64,000 bases of DNA from NCBI GenBank assembly GCA_008330645.1, contig VLTN01000006.1, positions 682,001-746,000 of the forward strand, given 5' to 3'. The DNA comes from Cafeteria roenbergensis (taxonomy: Eukaryota; Sar; Bigyra; Bicosoecida; Cafeteriaceae). Under the pieces are notes generated by a model. The model was not told the DNA's origin and did not search any database. It saw nothing but the letters and a program-made list of their open reading frames with translations. This document shows positions 28,858-39,447 of this stretch, in pieces; the stretch's first letter is position 1, and each line of letters starts with the position of its first letter. Both the position numbers and the translations under genes were made by a program.

Positions 28858-31800
28858 ATGGGCACCTGCGCGAGCGCGCCCGCCAGTGAGTTCCTCTGCA
28901 AGCGTGTCAGCGGCCGCTTCGGGGCCATGGCCCTCCCGCCCGCGCAGCCTCGCTCGCTCTTCGCCGCCTGCCCACGAGCTGGACCCCTTCGCCCCCCCGC
29001 GGGCCTCTCCCTCCCTGCCCCGCAGCTATGGACGCGTCTACAGCAAAGGCCCTTGCCGTGCAGCGGTCCATCAGCCGGCTCCAAGGAATGGCGCTGCTTG
29101 AGGTCGACGCATATGTGAGAGGCGGGGATGGCAACGCCCTCCGGGTGCTTTGTTCTCGTCGTCCTGCGCGCCCCGCCCCCGGCTGGCCTGCGCGCGCCCC
29201 GCCGCCTGCCCCTCTGGGAGGGGGGCGCCCAGCCGCCAGGCTGCGCAGCCGGCGGGGCGCGGCGCTCGCTCGTCCGGGTTGCTGCGGCCGCGGGCGAGCG
29301 AGCGAGTCGACCTCCGCCAATCTCCGTTCGGTTGCCTGGTCCGCTTGCCCGTTCCCGCGCAGGGGCGCATCACCTTCGCGTCGGAGGGCTGCGCCGAGGT
29401 CGGGGGCGTCAGTGCCTCCAAGCTGCTGGACGAGGAGCTGGCAAACACGGTCCACCCGACCGAGCGCAGCGAGATCCGCGGCTATTTTACATCTTATCAC
29501 ATGGCCGGCAACAGGATCCAGCTCAGGTACCGCAGGCGGGTGCCGGGGCTCACCGCGGACGACGTGACCTTCATGCCGCTCGTGTTCGCGGGGGAGTGGG
29601 TGAACCAGCAGGGCGTGGACTCCTGCATGCTCATCGGCTTCGAGCGCCGAATGCTGACCGTCCCCGTGGAAAAGGCCGACGGCTCGGCCGGGCCCGTCGT
29701 TCTATCGGCGACCGCCATCCCCCCTGACGCAGCACCCGACCCGGTCGCTGTGGAGGCGGCCCAGGAGGCGGCCGCCAAGGCCAAGGCCAAGGAGCTGGCG
29801 TCTCGGCGCGCGGTGCGCTCGGCCTACCACGAGCTCACCAACTCCCTGCACGCCGTGAACACGGTGGCGCTGGCGCTGCGCGACTCGGTCACCGCGATGG
29901 AGGCCGACGCCGCCGAGGCCCGCAGCACCGAGTGGCGCGTGGCCGACCCGCTGCAGCTGCAGCAGGACATCGCCGACCTCGTCGCCGCGGGCAAGCAGGC
30001 AGACGTCGTGTCCAAGGACATCCGCGTGCTCGACCGCACCGACGACGACGTGGGCGCGGAGGAGCCCTTCCCGCTCTTCTCCAAGCTGTCCTCCCTCGCG
30101 GAGAGCATGAGCCTGCTCGCCGCCAGCGGGGAGGGCGGCATCATGCTCGTCATGGGGGAGGACGTCCCGATCCTGCCCGTGATGGAAGGGTCGGCGCTCC
30201 TCGACGCCGTTCAGTCCGCCATCGCGCACGCGATGAAGCTGTCCGGATCGGAGCGCGTCCTCGTCATCGCGGGCGTGCACCCGGACAAGTCCTCGCGCCT
30301 GGAGGTGGAGGTGATCCACCGCGCTGACAGCATCGGCAACATCTCGATGGCAGACATCGAGGCAGATCTGACCGCGGCGGCGGAGCTGACCGACGTGGAC
30401 GTGATGTCCTCCTCCAGCGGCGGCCGGCTCAGCGGCATGACCGGCACGCGCGCGCAGCGCCTTCGGCTCATGGCCGCGGTCGTCACCGAGGTGGCCCGCG
30501 CCGTGGACGCCTCCGTGGACATGATGGAGCGGGAGGGGGTGTTCCGCTTCTGCTTCTCGGTGCCCTGGCGCGCCCCGACCTCCGAGGCCATGGCTCAGAC
30601 GGGCGTGGCCGACCTCGAGGCCAAGGCTCGCCGAGCACACGGCCGCAACGCGGTGAAGCACACGGCGATTGCCGTGGCAGCCATCAAGGCCGCCGAGGCC
30701 GGCGAGGACCCCGATGCCTCCGCCCCGCGCCTCCTCTTCCTCAGGGGAGTTCCCCCGGGCTTCGTCGCCCCGGCAGCGCTCGCCCTCATCCACCGCGACG
30801 CCAAGGAGCCCTCCCTGCTGCCGGAGCCCGACACCGAGTCGCGCGAGGCAGCAGAGGCCGCCGCCGCAGCGGCCGCGCGGCCGGGCGCAGCCGCCGCGGC
30901 GTCCGGCAGAGCCGGCCAGAGTAAGGGCAGGCAGCAGCGCGAGGCCCGCCGCCGCGCCCGCCAGACCCAGCGCGCCGAAAAGTCCGGCGCCCCCACGCGC
31001 AAGTTCGGCTCTGCGCTGGTGGGCCACCCCGAGTGGGCCGGCCTGCGCGGGCGCCACGTGCTGGTGGTGGACGACGTGGCCATGGTGCGTCGCTCCGGCA
31101 GCCGCATGCTCGAGCTGCTGGGCTGCACGTGCGAGCTCCTCGAGGACGGCGACGAGATCGCGGGCGCCCTGCGCAACACCCGCCGGCAGTTCGACGCCAT
31201 CCTGCTGGACATCGTCATGACCCGCTCGGACGGCGGGACGATCTGCACGGAGCTGCGCGAGAAGCACAAGTTCATGCGCCCAATCGTGGCGATGACCGGC
31301 CACACGGCCGGCACCGACGTGGTCCGTTACTTTGGAATGGGCTTCGACGTCGTGCTCGGGAAGCCCTTCTCCGTGGACCAGCTCGCCAGCAAGCTGGTGG
31401 AGGGCATTCAGCGCCGAGGCAACGCCCAGCGCATCCGCCGTGTCGCGGCGCGCATCGACGACGACTCGGACTCCAAGGAGCTGCACTCGCGCGCGGCGGG
31501 GGACGGGGACGAGGATGACGCGGGGGCCGGCGCGGCCCGTCGGCCTCCGCACCTGGAGCACGGAGGGCAGCAGGAGGGAAGCGACTCGGGCGACCACTAC
31601 GGCGTGACCGTGTCGGGGGTGCGCACGCGCATCGGCGGAAGGGCCGCCCGCCCCGGTGCCCGCGACTCCGGCACTGGCACGCCGGTCGTCCGCCGCACCC
31701 TCGACGAGCCCATCGGGCACCGTGACAAGGGCCTGACCGGCAAGGCCGACATCGAGGACCTCAGGGGCGACGACGAGCCCGTGCTGGGCCTGCAGCGCGG

Positions 31801-31984
31801 CATGACGGTGGGCATGAGCGACGCCGTGGGCGCCGGCGGCGGCTCGCGTCGAACGGCCAAGCCCGCCTCTCGCGGCTCAAGGGCCGTCCGGTCGCAGACG
31901 GCGGTGCTTGGCGGGAGCTCCTCGTCTCGCCGCACGCCAATCGGCCCGGGCGTTGTGCCGCCCGGCCGCGTCGACTCGCGGTGA
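28858..31984 (+). CDS. PAS - degenerate histidine kinase - receiver protein, N-myristoylation motif, 3 exons
   Basis: Exons 28858-28885, 29026-29114 and 29363-31984 join in frame (GTGAG donors, CAG acceptors) to 912 aa. The start MGTCAS is a classical N-myristoylation motif with a nearby Cys for palmitoylation, so membrane attachment is likely. A PAS-like segment begins at the exon 2/3 join (EVDAYGRITFASEGCAEVGG). A histidine phosphoacceptor-like helix follows, with YHELTNSLHAV (His195). The region that should be the ATPase domain keeps its length and the VEVIHRADSIGNIS strand-turn, but the N-box Asn is not seen and the GTGLGL loop reads GTRAQRL. The receiver (about 604-725) is intact: Asp609/Asp610, phospho-acceptor Asp655, Thr684 and Lys706. 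It may be phosphorylated by another kinase. A basic linker precedes the receiver and a disordered tail follows. Confidence 0.75.
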
Positions 31985-32623
31985 TGCCCTAGCCCCCGCG
32001 CGGCACAGGAGGACGGATCGGCGCCAAGCGGCCGGCTCCTCCTCCTCCTCCTGATGTCCCTGCTTGCCTCCCCCCCCCCCCCTCCCCCCATCCCTGCCTC
32101 TCATTGCCCCGCTCCTCCGATCGATCAGCCTATGCCACCCCCTACGCCCCTACGCCCCTTCGCCCCTTCGTATCATGTGGCTGCCCTTGGCGCTGTCTCT
32201 GGCAAACGGCTCCGTTCCCGTCAGGCGCCGCCGCCCCCTCCCCCACCCACCCACCCCCGGGCACTGCCAAGGCTGCAGCACAGACTCTAGTTGAACCAAC
32301 CAGCCGGGCTCAAGAGATGCGTGCGCGGCGTGGTCGACTTCGCGCCACAGCTCAAAACAGCGCCCAACACAACGCCGTTGTCTCGCACGGACAGGCGCTG
32401 CGATACGCGGCGCCCGTTGCTGGGGCAGCCCCGTCCACACACAGCCACGGTCCCGTCCTCACAATACACTCGCCACATCGCCACGGCGTCGAGCGGCAAC
32501 CACGCACACCGGGTCAGATTGCCACGGGCAAGTTCCGCGCTGCGATGCGCCGCCGCGCCGGCTGCGCAACCAGCCCCGGGCTCTGCCGCCAGCACATGTG
32601 CGCGAAAGGGGCAGTCTCGCCGC
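31985..32623. other. intergenic, 3'-to-3'
   Basis: About 640 bp between convergent stops. It holds a run of thirteen C at 32070-32082 and short tandem copies of TACGCCCC/TTCGCCCC near 32140-32165. No gene was recognised. Confidence 0.5.
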
Positions 32624-34275
32624 CTAGTCGGCCCGCTGCCCCGCCGCCTCCACAGCCCGCTGCACCATCGCCATGAGCTCCTCGGCCGTGACTGCCTCGC
32701 CCGTGGAGGCGGACCGCAGGCTATTGCGCCGCTCCAGCCCGCTCGCGATGCGGCCAAGCCTGCTCAGGCGAGACTGAACAGCGGCGGCCTCGTGCGAGGA
32801 GGCGTCGTCGGGGTGACCAGGCTGCATGGGCCGCCGCGCGGCCGGCACCCGCGCCCGCCGCCGGGGCGCGCTCAGAGAGAGGCTTGACGACGCGGCGCTC
32901 CTCGGCCACGCTGCCGACAGCGCCTCCGCAGAGCTGGCGGGGGACAGCTCCACCGCCCACGCAGCTCCCTGGGGCAGGGCCTCGTGTCCGCCCGCGCCGT
33001 CGGGGGCGCCTCCGGTGCCAGTCCCGCCCGCGGGCTCCGCCCCCGACCCGCTGCCGCCGCGGAGGGCTGCGGCCTCACGTGCCAGCATCGCGACCTCAGC
33101 CTCCCACAGCTGTCTCGCCCTGTCCGCCGTGCTGAGCGGCGCGGCGTGCCTGTCTCCTGGCCGGCCGCCCAGCGCTGCAGCCGGCCCCGCCCTCGGCGCC
33201 GCCACGCCGTCTTGCGCGGCATGCCTGTCCGGGGGCGGCCCTCGTGACCCGCGCCTGGACCGTGCGCCGGCACCCCGCCTCCCGGGGACGCGATCGGGGA
33301 GCGCAGAGCTGCGCGCTCGGCTGTTTGGGCGGGGAACCCGCACTGGCTGGGCGAGGGGGTTCGGCCGCGGCAGCGGCCGCGAGCTGGAGCGGCGGGGCGA
33401 CCTGCTCCGGCGGCCCGCTGCCTCGGAGCGGCGGTCGCCGTGGCGGCGGCCGGGGGACGGGCCGCGGGCGCTGCTTGGCCTGGCGCTCAGCGCCTCCCGG
33501 GCACGACTGCCCCTCGGCTGCGAGGGCCGTCGCGCGCTCTGGGGCCGGCCCGACGCCCCCCCGACGCGCGCCGCCGCCGTGCCCGGTCGGGCGCCGCGGG
33601 AGAGCAACACCGGCCCAATCCTGCCCGCCTCGACGAGGGGGGCAGGGGGTCGGGCTCGTGCGTGGCCGGGCAGGCGGACGTGCTGGTCAGCGGCGCCATG
33701 CAGCATCCGCTGCGCCCGCGCCTCCTCGCGCGCCTCCTCCGCCTGCGCCGCCCTGCGCTGCCGGCGCGACTCCGCGTCCTTGGCGGCGAGCCAAGCCATA
33801 AACGCCTCGTGAGCGCGGTCGCGGCGCTCGAGGTCGCGCCGGTACCTCACCATGACGCATGCCGCAGTGTCCAGCGTGCCCACCGAGTTGGTCTCGGCGG
33901 CAATGCCCAGCGCCTCGGCTCGCGCGCGACGCCTTGCCTGGCGCTGGTTCGCAGCCTCTGCGTCCTTGCGCCGCTTCCAGGCCCGAAACCCCTCGTCCTG
34001 CGGAGCCAGACGCGTTCGCACGAGACTCTTCACCACGGCGCTGCCTGTAGACCCGAACACGCGAGCGCACGGGACGGCGCCACAGCTCTGAGCTGCCTGC
34101 CAACGTGCGACTGCCGGCTGGATGCGCGAAAGCTTCCCTCGCCCAAGCCCCGCCCGGCGCCTCGTCACGGAGCGTGCCCCTGCAGCGGATTGCCGCTCGG
34201 CCTCACCGCTTCGGAGTCAGCATCAAAGACGGGGCGCGACGGCCTCGCACTGGCGCTGGCGCCGCGCTCCGGCAT
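32624..34275 (-). CDS. coiled-coil protein with F..W...KD repeats, 2 exons
   Basis: The main open frame has no ATG at its upstream end (the first possible start is a GTG), which points to a 5' exon. A good one lies at complement 34207-34275 (23 codons from ATG, donor GTGAGG) and joins in phase 0 to a CAG acceptor, so exon 2 is 32624-33997 and the protein 480 aa. Right after the join come two related helical units, GFRAWKRRKDAEAANQR and AFMAWLAAKDAESRRQR. This F/W/KD spacing is common in ciliary coiled-coil proteins such as CCDC34 and CCDC181. The middle is a basic Arg/Ser/Pro-rich disordered region; the C-terminus has two short helices. A second in-frame acceptor upstream (CATCCAG) could give a longer exon 2. 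The role is unknown; a cytoskeletal or ciliary function is a guess. Confidence 0.6.
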
Positions 34276-34853
34276 TCGCGGCGTTCCCCCGGCCCGCGTG
34301 TGGCCCTCTGCGGCCGCTTCACAGCACACTGCAGCTGAATTCCCCGCAAGGCCCTCCCTTTCCGCCTCGGGGGCGCCGCTTTGAGTCCGTGGCGTGCCTA
34401 GGTGTGTGTGTTTCGCGCGTCCGGGCCTCGATGGGCTCCGGGAACTCTGCCACGACTCTGCTGACTCAGACGCTCCGCTAAGTTGCGCGCAAAATTGTGT
34501 GGCGTTTCTTGCAGCTTGGAGCTGCGGGGAGGGGCCCAACGAGCAGTGCAATCGTCGCTGGCGCGGAAGGCGGAGCTGGCGCTGGGCCGGCACGGGAGAG
34601 TGGGGGCAGGCGCGTGGGGGGAACGCACCGGGCCGCAGGCGCCAGCGAGCGCTCGCTCGCAATTCATGGGCTGCCCTGCCACAGCTCGCGCGGCGCCAGA
34701 TTGCAGTGGCGCAAGCCACTGGTGCTCGAGCGCTCCCACAGCGCCTCCCCCTGCTCCGCCGGGTCGGCCAGTGCAGCGCCCCCAGCTGCGTTGCGGCCGC
34801 GCGGCTCCGGGCCAAAGGCTTCGGGCTGCAGCCAGCGCCTGCCGCGCTCTCGC
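34276..34853. promoter_or_regulatory. divergent intergenic region
   Basis: About 578 bp between divergent starts. GC content dips a little around 34390-34500. No RNA gene or exon was identified; the promoters of both flanking genes should lie here. Confidence 0.4.
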
Positions 34854-37800
34854 ATGTCCGCCGCACCGCGCGAGTTGGACGCCATGTCCTTGCCGGACTC
34901 GGAGCCATCGCTCCCGCCCTCTCCGGCTCCCAGCGACGACGATTTTGCGGGCATGCCACCTCCTGGCGGGCCCGAAGTTTCCCGAGCGGGCGGACGGGGA
35001 CCGCAACAGCTTGCGTTGCCGCTGCAGTCATCCGAGAGCGACGACGACGTTTCCCTCCCAGGCTCGCCTCCTCCGGACCCCGAGCGGGATGCTGTGCCGG
35101 GCCCTGCCGCGCAGCCGCCTGCACCGGCCCCGCGCATGGGCAGGGCGGCGTCCAGCCCGCGGCTGCCCAAGGCGCCCCCTCCGAGGCCGCGCGCGCCGGA
35201 GTCGCCCAAGCCCGCTGCCATCTCCAGTCCGCCAGGCAGGCCCACACTCCCGCCCCCGCCAGCGCGGCGGGCAGGCACTAGCGCGGCATCTGGTGCGGCG
35301 GGGACCCGCCCCGGGCTCCTCCCTCCGCCGTCGGACTCGGAGGAGTCCGCTCCGGTTGCAAGCGCCGGCATCGCAGACCCTCAGGAGCGCATGCGCCTGG
35401 CCATGGCAGCCGCTCGGACGCAGCGGCTGCCTTCAAACAAGCCAAGCTCCGAGGGCTGGTCGTCGGACGAGGACACGGCGCCCCCGCCCACCGCGGCCGC
35501 AGCGAGCGCGCGAGCGGCGCCTGCGCCCGGTGCGCTAGCTGCTCTGCCGCTAGCCTCCCCTGGCCAGGTCAGCCCCCCTCCCGCGCCCGCCGACCCCGAA
35601 GCGGATGCGGTCAGCCCCCCAGCGTCACTGCCCTCCGCCGCCGAGGGCCCAGCCGGGGCGGCCGCCGCCGTCGTCCCGCCGGCAGAAACCCAGCGCGGCT
35701 CGACTCCGCCTGCAGCGGCGGCCCAGAGCGCGCCTGCCGCTCCGTCCACTCCAAGCCCTGCCGGCGTGGCGCCGGCGGGCCCAGCGACGGGCGCTGCGGA
35801 CGCGACCGCGGCCGCCACCTCCGCTGCCGACGCGGGCGTCGCCGCTCCACCCAACCCCTCCTCCTCCCCACCCTCGGCTGTGGCCGCGGTCTCACCCGCC
35901 GCAGCGGCCGCGCCCTCTGCGCAGAGTGCCACCGCCGCTGCCGCTGCCGCCCCGTCCCCGGCCTCCCCCGCGTCGCCCTCCCGGATGGGCGCGCTGCGCG
36001 GCGGATCCTTCTCGCGAGCCAGCGGCGCCAGCTCTGCTGAGAGCGCGGCCCAGCAGAGCGTGCGCGTGGCCGCTGCCGCGCGGCGGTGGATCCAGACGGT
36101 CCGGCCGTCGGGGCCCAAGGTGGCGAGCCTAGCCCAGCGGTTCAGCCCCAGGCCCGGCAGCGGGCTGGAAGGGTCGGCGATGGAAGGGTCCGCGATGGAA
36201 GGGTCTGCGACCGGGGAAAGCGATGGCAGCGACAGCGACGGCAGCGACAGCGACGGAGAGGACGCCTTCGAGGCTGAGAGGGCCGCGCGCGCTGTGGCCG
36301 CCGCCTTCCGTGCCGGCGACGCGCCGACCCGACTCGCCAGAGTGCCTTCGGGCCCGACCGCCGCTGACCGCGATGTGCATCCGCGGCTGCCCGCAGAGCC
36401 GGCCTCGCCGGCGCCTCCAAGGCCGGCCCCCCTGCTGAAGCCGGGGGTGGCGGCGGGGCCCGGCGACAGCGCAGCCGCTGCCGGCCCAGCCGAATTGCCG
36501 CCGCCCCCGACAACCCCCGCGCCGTCTCCCTCCCTGGGAGGCGGGGCTCTTGCAGGCTCGGCGGCCGGCGGGTTTGGCGGGCCCATGTCGCCGGCAGAGG
36601 CTCGCTTGGAGGCCGTGGCGGCGAGGGCCGAGGCAGCAGCGGCGGTGATTCAGGCGGCGGCCGCGGCGCTGGGGCCTGCGCTGGCAGCAGGGGCGCTCTG
36701 GCCTGCGGCAAGGGCGTCCTCATCACAGCCGCAGGGGGGCTCACCGGGCACTGCCGCTGCGTCTGGCGGCGGCACGGCGACCGCGCAAGGGGCCGATGCC
36801 GGGAAGGTGGCGCGGGAGCGGTCGGAAGGATTGGAAGGATCGGCTGCTGGCGGGCGCGGCGCCGCGCATGCAACGGACCCAACGCGTGCCGATGGCCCGG
36901 GCGGTGCGGGGGCGGCGGAGACTGGTGCCGATGGCCCGGGCGGTGCGGGGGCGGCGGAGACTGGCTGCGACGAGGCAGATGGCGAGGGGTCAGGTGGCGA
37001 GGGGTCAGGTGGCGAGGGGTCAGGTGGCGAGGGGTCAGGTGGCGGGGGCAGGGCGGCGGCAGCGGCGGGCGACGGAGCCGCCCTGCTGGCACTGGGGCGG
37101 CGCCTGCGCGAGGCCCAGACGGCCCTTGCAAGAGCCATGGTGGCCTCCCCTGCGTCACAGGGCCGTCCCGGAGGCGGTGCCGGAGAGGCTGCTGACGGTG
37201 CCGAGCGGGGAGCCGCCTTGCAGGCTGATGAGACAGGGGCAGCAGATGCCGCCGGCGGAGCGCAGCCGGCAGTCGCTCCAGCGCCAGCGGCAGCTCCGGC
37301 GGCAGCTCCGGCGGCAGCGCGGGCGGCAGCGCCGGCGGCAGCTCCGGCGGCAGCGGGCGTTGGCCCGGGATCTGCTGGAGCCGGCAGCAGCGATGCCGGA
37401 GCCGCGCAGGGCGCTGTCGCCGGCGGTGAGGCGCAGCTTGCGGCCGTCTCTCGGCAGCGGGACGTCCTCATGGCAGCGCTGGCGAAACTCCTCGCCAGTC
37501 AGACTGCCAGGCAGGCGCCGAGCGCGTCGACAGCGGAGACCCCCTCCGCTCGCCCGGCCGCAGGAGCGCGTGACGAGCGGCGGGACAGCGGCCAGAGGGG
37601 GGCCGGTGCGGGGCGCGTCGCGGGGGCGGGGCGGGCTGGGCGCAGCGCTGATCCGCGGGAGGGGCGGCGGGCGGAGCTGGAGAGACGCCGCGTCGCTCCC
37701 CGCCAGGGAGCCGCGCAGCGCCGCACCGCGGACAGCCCCGCCACTCTCCGTGGCACGGGCGCGACGGGGGTCCAATCCCGCGGCGCAGGCGCGACGACGT

Positions 37801-38942
37801 CTCAGCGCCTCACGGGGCTGGGGGCAATGACGGCGTCGGCGCGTGCCCGGGCGGCGGCTACCGCGGAGGCGCGTGCGAAGCGGGAGGCGCTGGCGGCGAA
37901 GCGTTTGCCCGCCCGCAGCAAGGCGTCGCCAACCCCCCGCCGCGCCGCTGCGGTGGCCGGGGTGAGGACCCCGGGCAGCCATCCGCGCGCCGCACGGGAG
38001 CCGCCATCTACCTCCCGAAGCAGGGCGGGGGCGGCGCCCGCGGGGTCGTTGTCCGCCCCGCGGCAGGCTGCCCGGCGGGCGCTGGCGGGGGCGCGCCCGG
38101 AGAACCGCAGCGGCGCGCCGGCCACCGGCCCGGACCGCAGCAGGCGGGGGCGGGGCCGCGAGCGGTCGCCGGCGCCAGTGCCGCGCCGCGCTGCCGCCTC
38201 AGGGGGGCGAGCGGCGGACCCCACCGAGGAAGCGGGCGTGGCGCGGTGGGAGGCCGCGCTGGCGCAAGCGGACGCCGACGAGGCCGGCGGCCCGCCCCGC
38301 CGGCCGGCCACCCCCGAGCGCGACTCGCGAGTGATGAGCTTCGAGGCTGTGGACGCCACGCCGCCCGGGGCACTGCTGAGCCCGCCCTCGCAGCCGGCCC
38401 TATCGCCCGAGGAGGGCCCTCGCCTCAGCCCCGGCGCGATGCTGCGGCCGTCAGGCGGCCACGGGAGCGTGCTGCCGCACAAGCCTGCGCCCCCGGCATA
38501 CCCGCGGCCCGGCAACGCTGTCCGCATCTCCCGGCCGCGCCCGGCGGAGAGCTCCGCACGCCAGCCCGGCCCCGTGCCGCGCAGCCCCCCGCCCCCTGTG
38601 TCGAACGGCCGCGCACGCGAGCCTCTGGGCATGGCCTCGGACCTGCTTGGCCAGCCGCCGCCTGCGAGGCAGCAGCGGGCAGGCTCGGGGTACGCGGCCG
38701 GCCACCGCAAGCGGTCGGAGAGGCGCGAGCAGGCGTCGCGCCAGCAGCAGAACCAGCAGGTGTGCGTGGTCAGCGTGCCCGTGGGCGGCGGCGCCTGGGC
38801 CGAAGTTCGGGTTCGATTGCCGGCCGCGGTCGACGGGGAGGACGGCGCTGCCCAGGCGGCCAAGGAGGCCGCTCTGGCGCACGGGTTGCCCCTGGAGGCG
38901 GTCCCGGCGCTGCAGGCTGCGATGGCTGAGCGGTCGCGCTGA
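34854..38942 (+). CDS. very long disordered protein with a small C-terminal beta-grasp-like fold
   Basis: A single-exon frame of 1362 aa from the ATG opening MSAAPRELDAM. Nearly all of it is Pro/Ser/Ala/Gly-rich and acidic at first, with SDDD and SESDDD patches that look like casein-kinase-2 sites, then increasingly Arg-rich and basic. Internal short repeats include EGSAM units (near 36172-36215) and EGSGG units (36979-37040). The only ordered-looking part is the last 60 residues: VCVVSVPVGGGAWAEVRV, a short linker, then AAQAAKEAALAHGLPLEAVP. That strand-strand-helix pattern with an AxxFAxxHGL-like helix recurs at the C-termini of many protist cytoskeletal proteins; this is my recollection of a pattern, not a database match. 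No catalytic motif or membrane span is seen. Function unknown. Confidence 0.6.
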   Translation: MSAAPRELDAMSLPDSEPSLPPSPAPSDDDFAGMPPPGGPEVSRAGGRGPQQLALPLQSSESDDDVSLPGSPPPDPERDAVPGPAAQPPAPAPRMGRAASSPRLPKAPPPRPRAPESPKPAAISSPPGRPTLPPPPARRAGTSAASGAAGTRPGLLPPPSDSEESAPVASAGIADPQERMRLAMAAARTQRLPSNKPSSEGWSSDEDTAPPPTAAAASARAAPAPGALAALPLASPGQVSPPPAPADPEADAVSPPASLPSAAEGPAGAAAAVVPPAETQRGSTPPAAAAQSAPAAPSTPSPAGVAPAGPATGAADATAAATSAADAGVAAPPNPSSSPPSAVAAVSPAAAAAPSAQSATAAAAAAPSPASPASPSRMGALRGGSFSRASGASSAESAAQQSVRVAAAARRWIQTVRPSGPKVASLAQRFSPRPGSGLEGSAMEGSAMEGSATGESDGSDSDGSDSDGEDAFEAERAARAVAAAFRAGDAPTRLARVPSGPTAADRDVHPRLPAEPASPAPPRPAPLLKPGVAAGPGDSAAAAGPAELPPPPTTPAPSPSLGGGALAGSAAGGFGGPMSPAEARLEAVAARAEAAAAVIQAAAAALGPALAAGALWPAARASSSQPQGGSPGTAAASGGGTATAQGADAGKVARERSEGLEGSAAGGRGAAHATDPTRADGPGGAGAAETGADGPGGAGAAETGCDEADGEGSGGEGSGGEGSGGEGSGGGGRAAAAAGDGAALLALGRRLREAQTALARAMVASPASQGRPGGGAGEAADGAERGAALQADETGAADAAGGAQPAVAPAPAAAPAAAPAAARAAAPAAAPAAAGVGPGSAGAGSSDAGAAQGAVAGGEAQLAAVSRQRDVLMAALAKLLASQTARQAPSASTAETPSARPAAGARDERRDSGQRGAGAGRVAGAGRAGRSADPREGRRAELERRRVAPRQGAAQRRTADSPATLRGTGATGVQSRGAGATTSQRLTGLGAMTASARARAAATAEARAKREALAAKRLPARSKASPTPRRAAAVAGVRTPGSHPRAAREPPSTSRSRAGAAPAGSLSAPRQAARRALAGARPENRSGAPATGPDRSRRGRGRERSPAPVPRRAAASGGRAADPTEEAGVARWEAALAQADADEAGGPPRRPATPERDSRVMSFEAVDATPPGALLSPPSQPALSPEEGPRLSPGAMLRPSGGHGSVLPHKPAPPAYPRPGNAVRISRPRPAESSARQPGPVPRSPPPPVSNGRAREPLGMASDLLGQPPPARQQRAGSGYAAGHRKRSERREQASRQQQNQQVCVVSVPVGGGAWAEVRVRLPAAVDGEDGAAQAAKEAALAHGLPLEAVPALQAAMAERSR
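36979..37042 (+). repeat. 15-bp tandem repeat (EGSGG)
   Basis: Four exact copies of GAGGGGTCAGGTGGC in frame inside the disordered protein. Just upstream (36888-36965), a 36-bp unit encoding a Gly/Ala-rich peptide is present twice. Confidence 0.85.
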
Positions 38943-39447
38943 CATGGCCTCGGCAGCCGCCTGAACGGCCCCAGCTGACACGCACCGCGTCCCGGGCTTG
39001 CGCAGCCGCGCTTTCTGCCCTCCACCGCGCCGGGGCCCTCGCGCGCACGCGATGCACTCTCGCCAGACGCCGGGCATGGCTCGCTGTTTGGCTCGCTGTG
39101 CGTGCCGCGAGCATGGCTCGCCAGTGCTGTGACCCGATGGCTCCGCGTCGGCAGCAGGGGAGCGTGGCGACGGCTGCAGGCGTCAGCACTGCGTCTGCGT
39201 CTGCGTCTGTGTGGCGGGGGGGGGGTGCTTCGAGGCCAATTGAGAGCCGCCTGCGGCTTGGCAGCAGCTCGCAAGCCGACAACCACGCAAAATGCAAACC
39301 TGGTTCGAGACGCAGCGCGCCCAAGGCGGCCTCTCCCGCGCCTCGCCGCGCCGCGCCGCGCCGACGCCGCCGCGGTGGCACCGGCGCCTCGCTCCAACTG
39401 CCCGCCAGCGCCGGAGCTCTGCCTTAGGCGTGGGTTCCCCCCGAGCA
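38943..39447. other. intergenic, 3'-to-3'
   Basis: About 505 bp between convergent stop codons, with a short TCTGCG repeat near 39190 and a G run near 39215. No gene seen. Confidence 0.5.

Noticed and set aside
28726-29118. Unspliced frame continuing from MGTCASAPAS through to 29118
   Set aside because: It reads through a consensus GTGAG...CAG intron into noise; splicing instead joins smoothly to the PAS domain frame.
29702-31720. Minus-strand frame of 672 codons opposite the PAS/receiver gene
   Set aside because: His/Val/Gly-rich reverse shadow of an unambiguous response-regulator frame.
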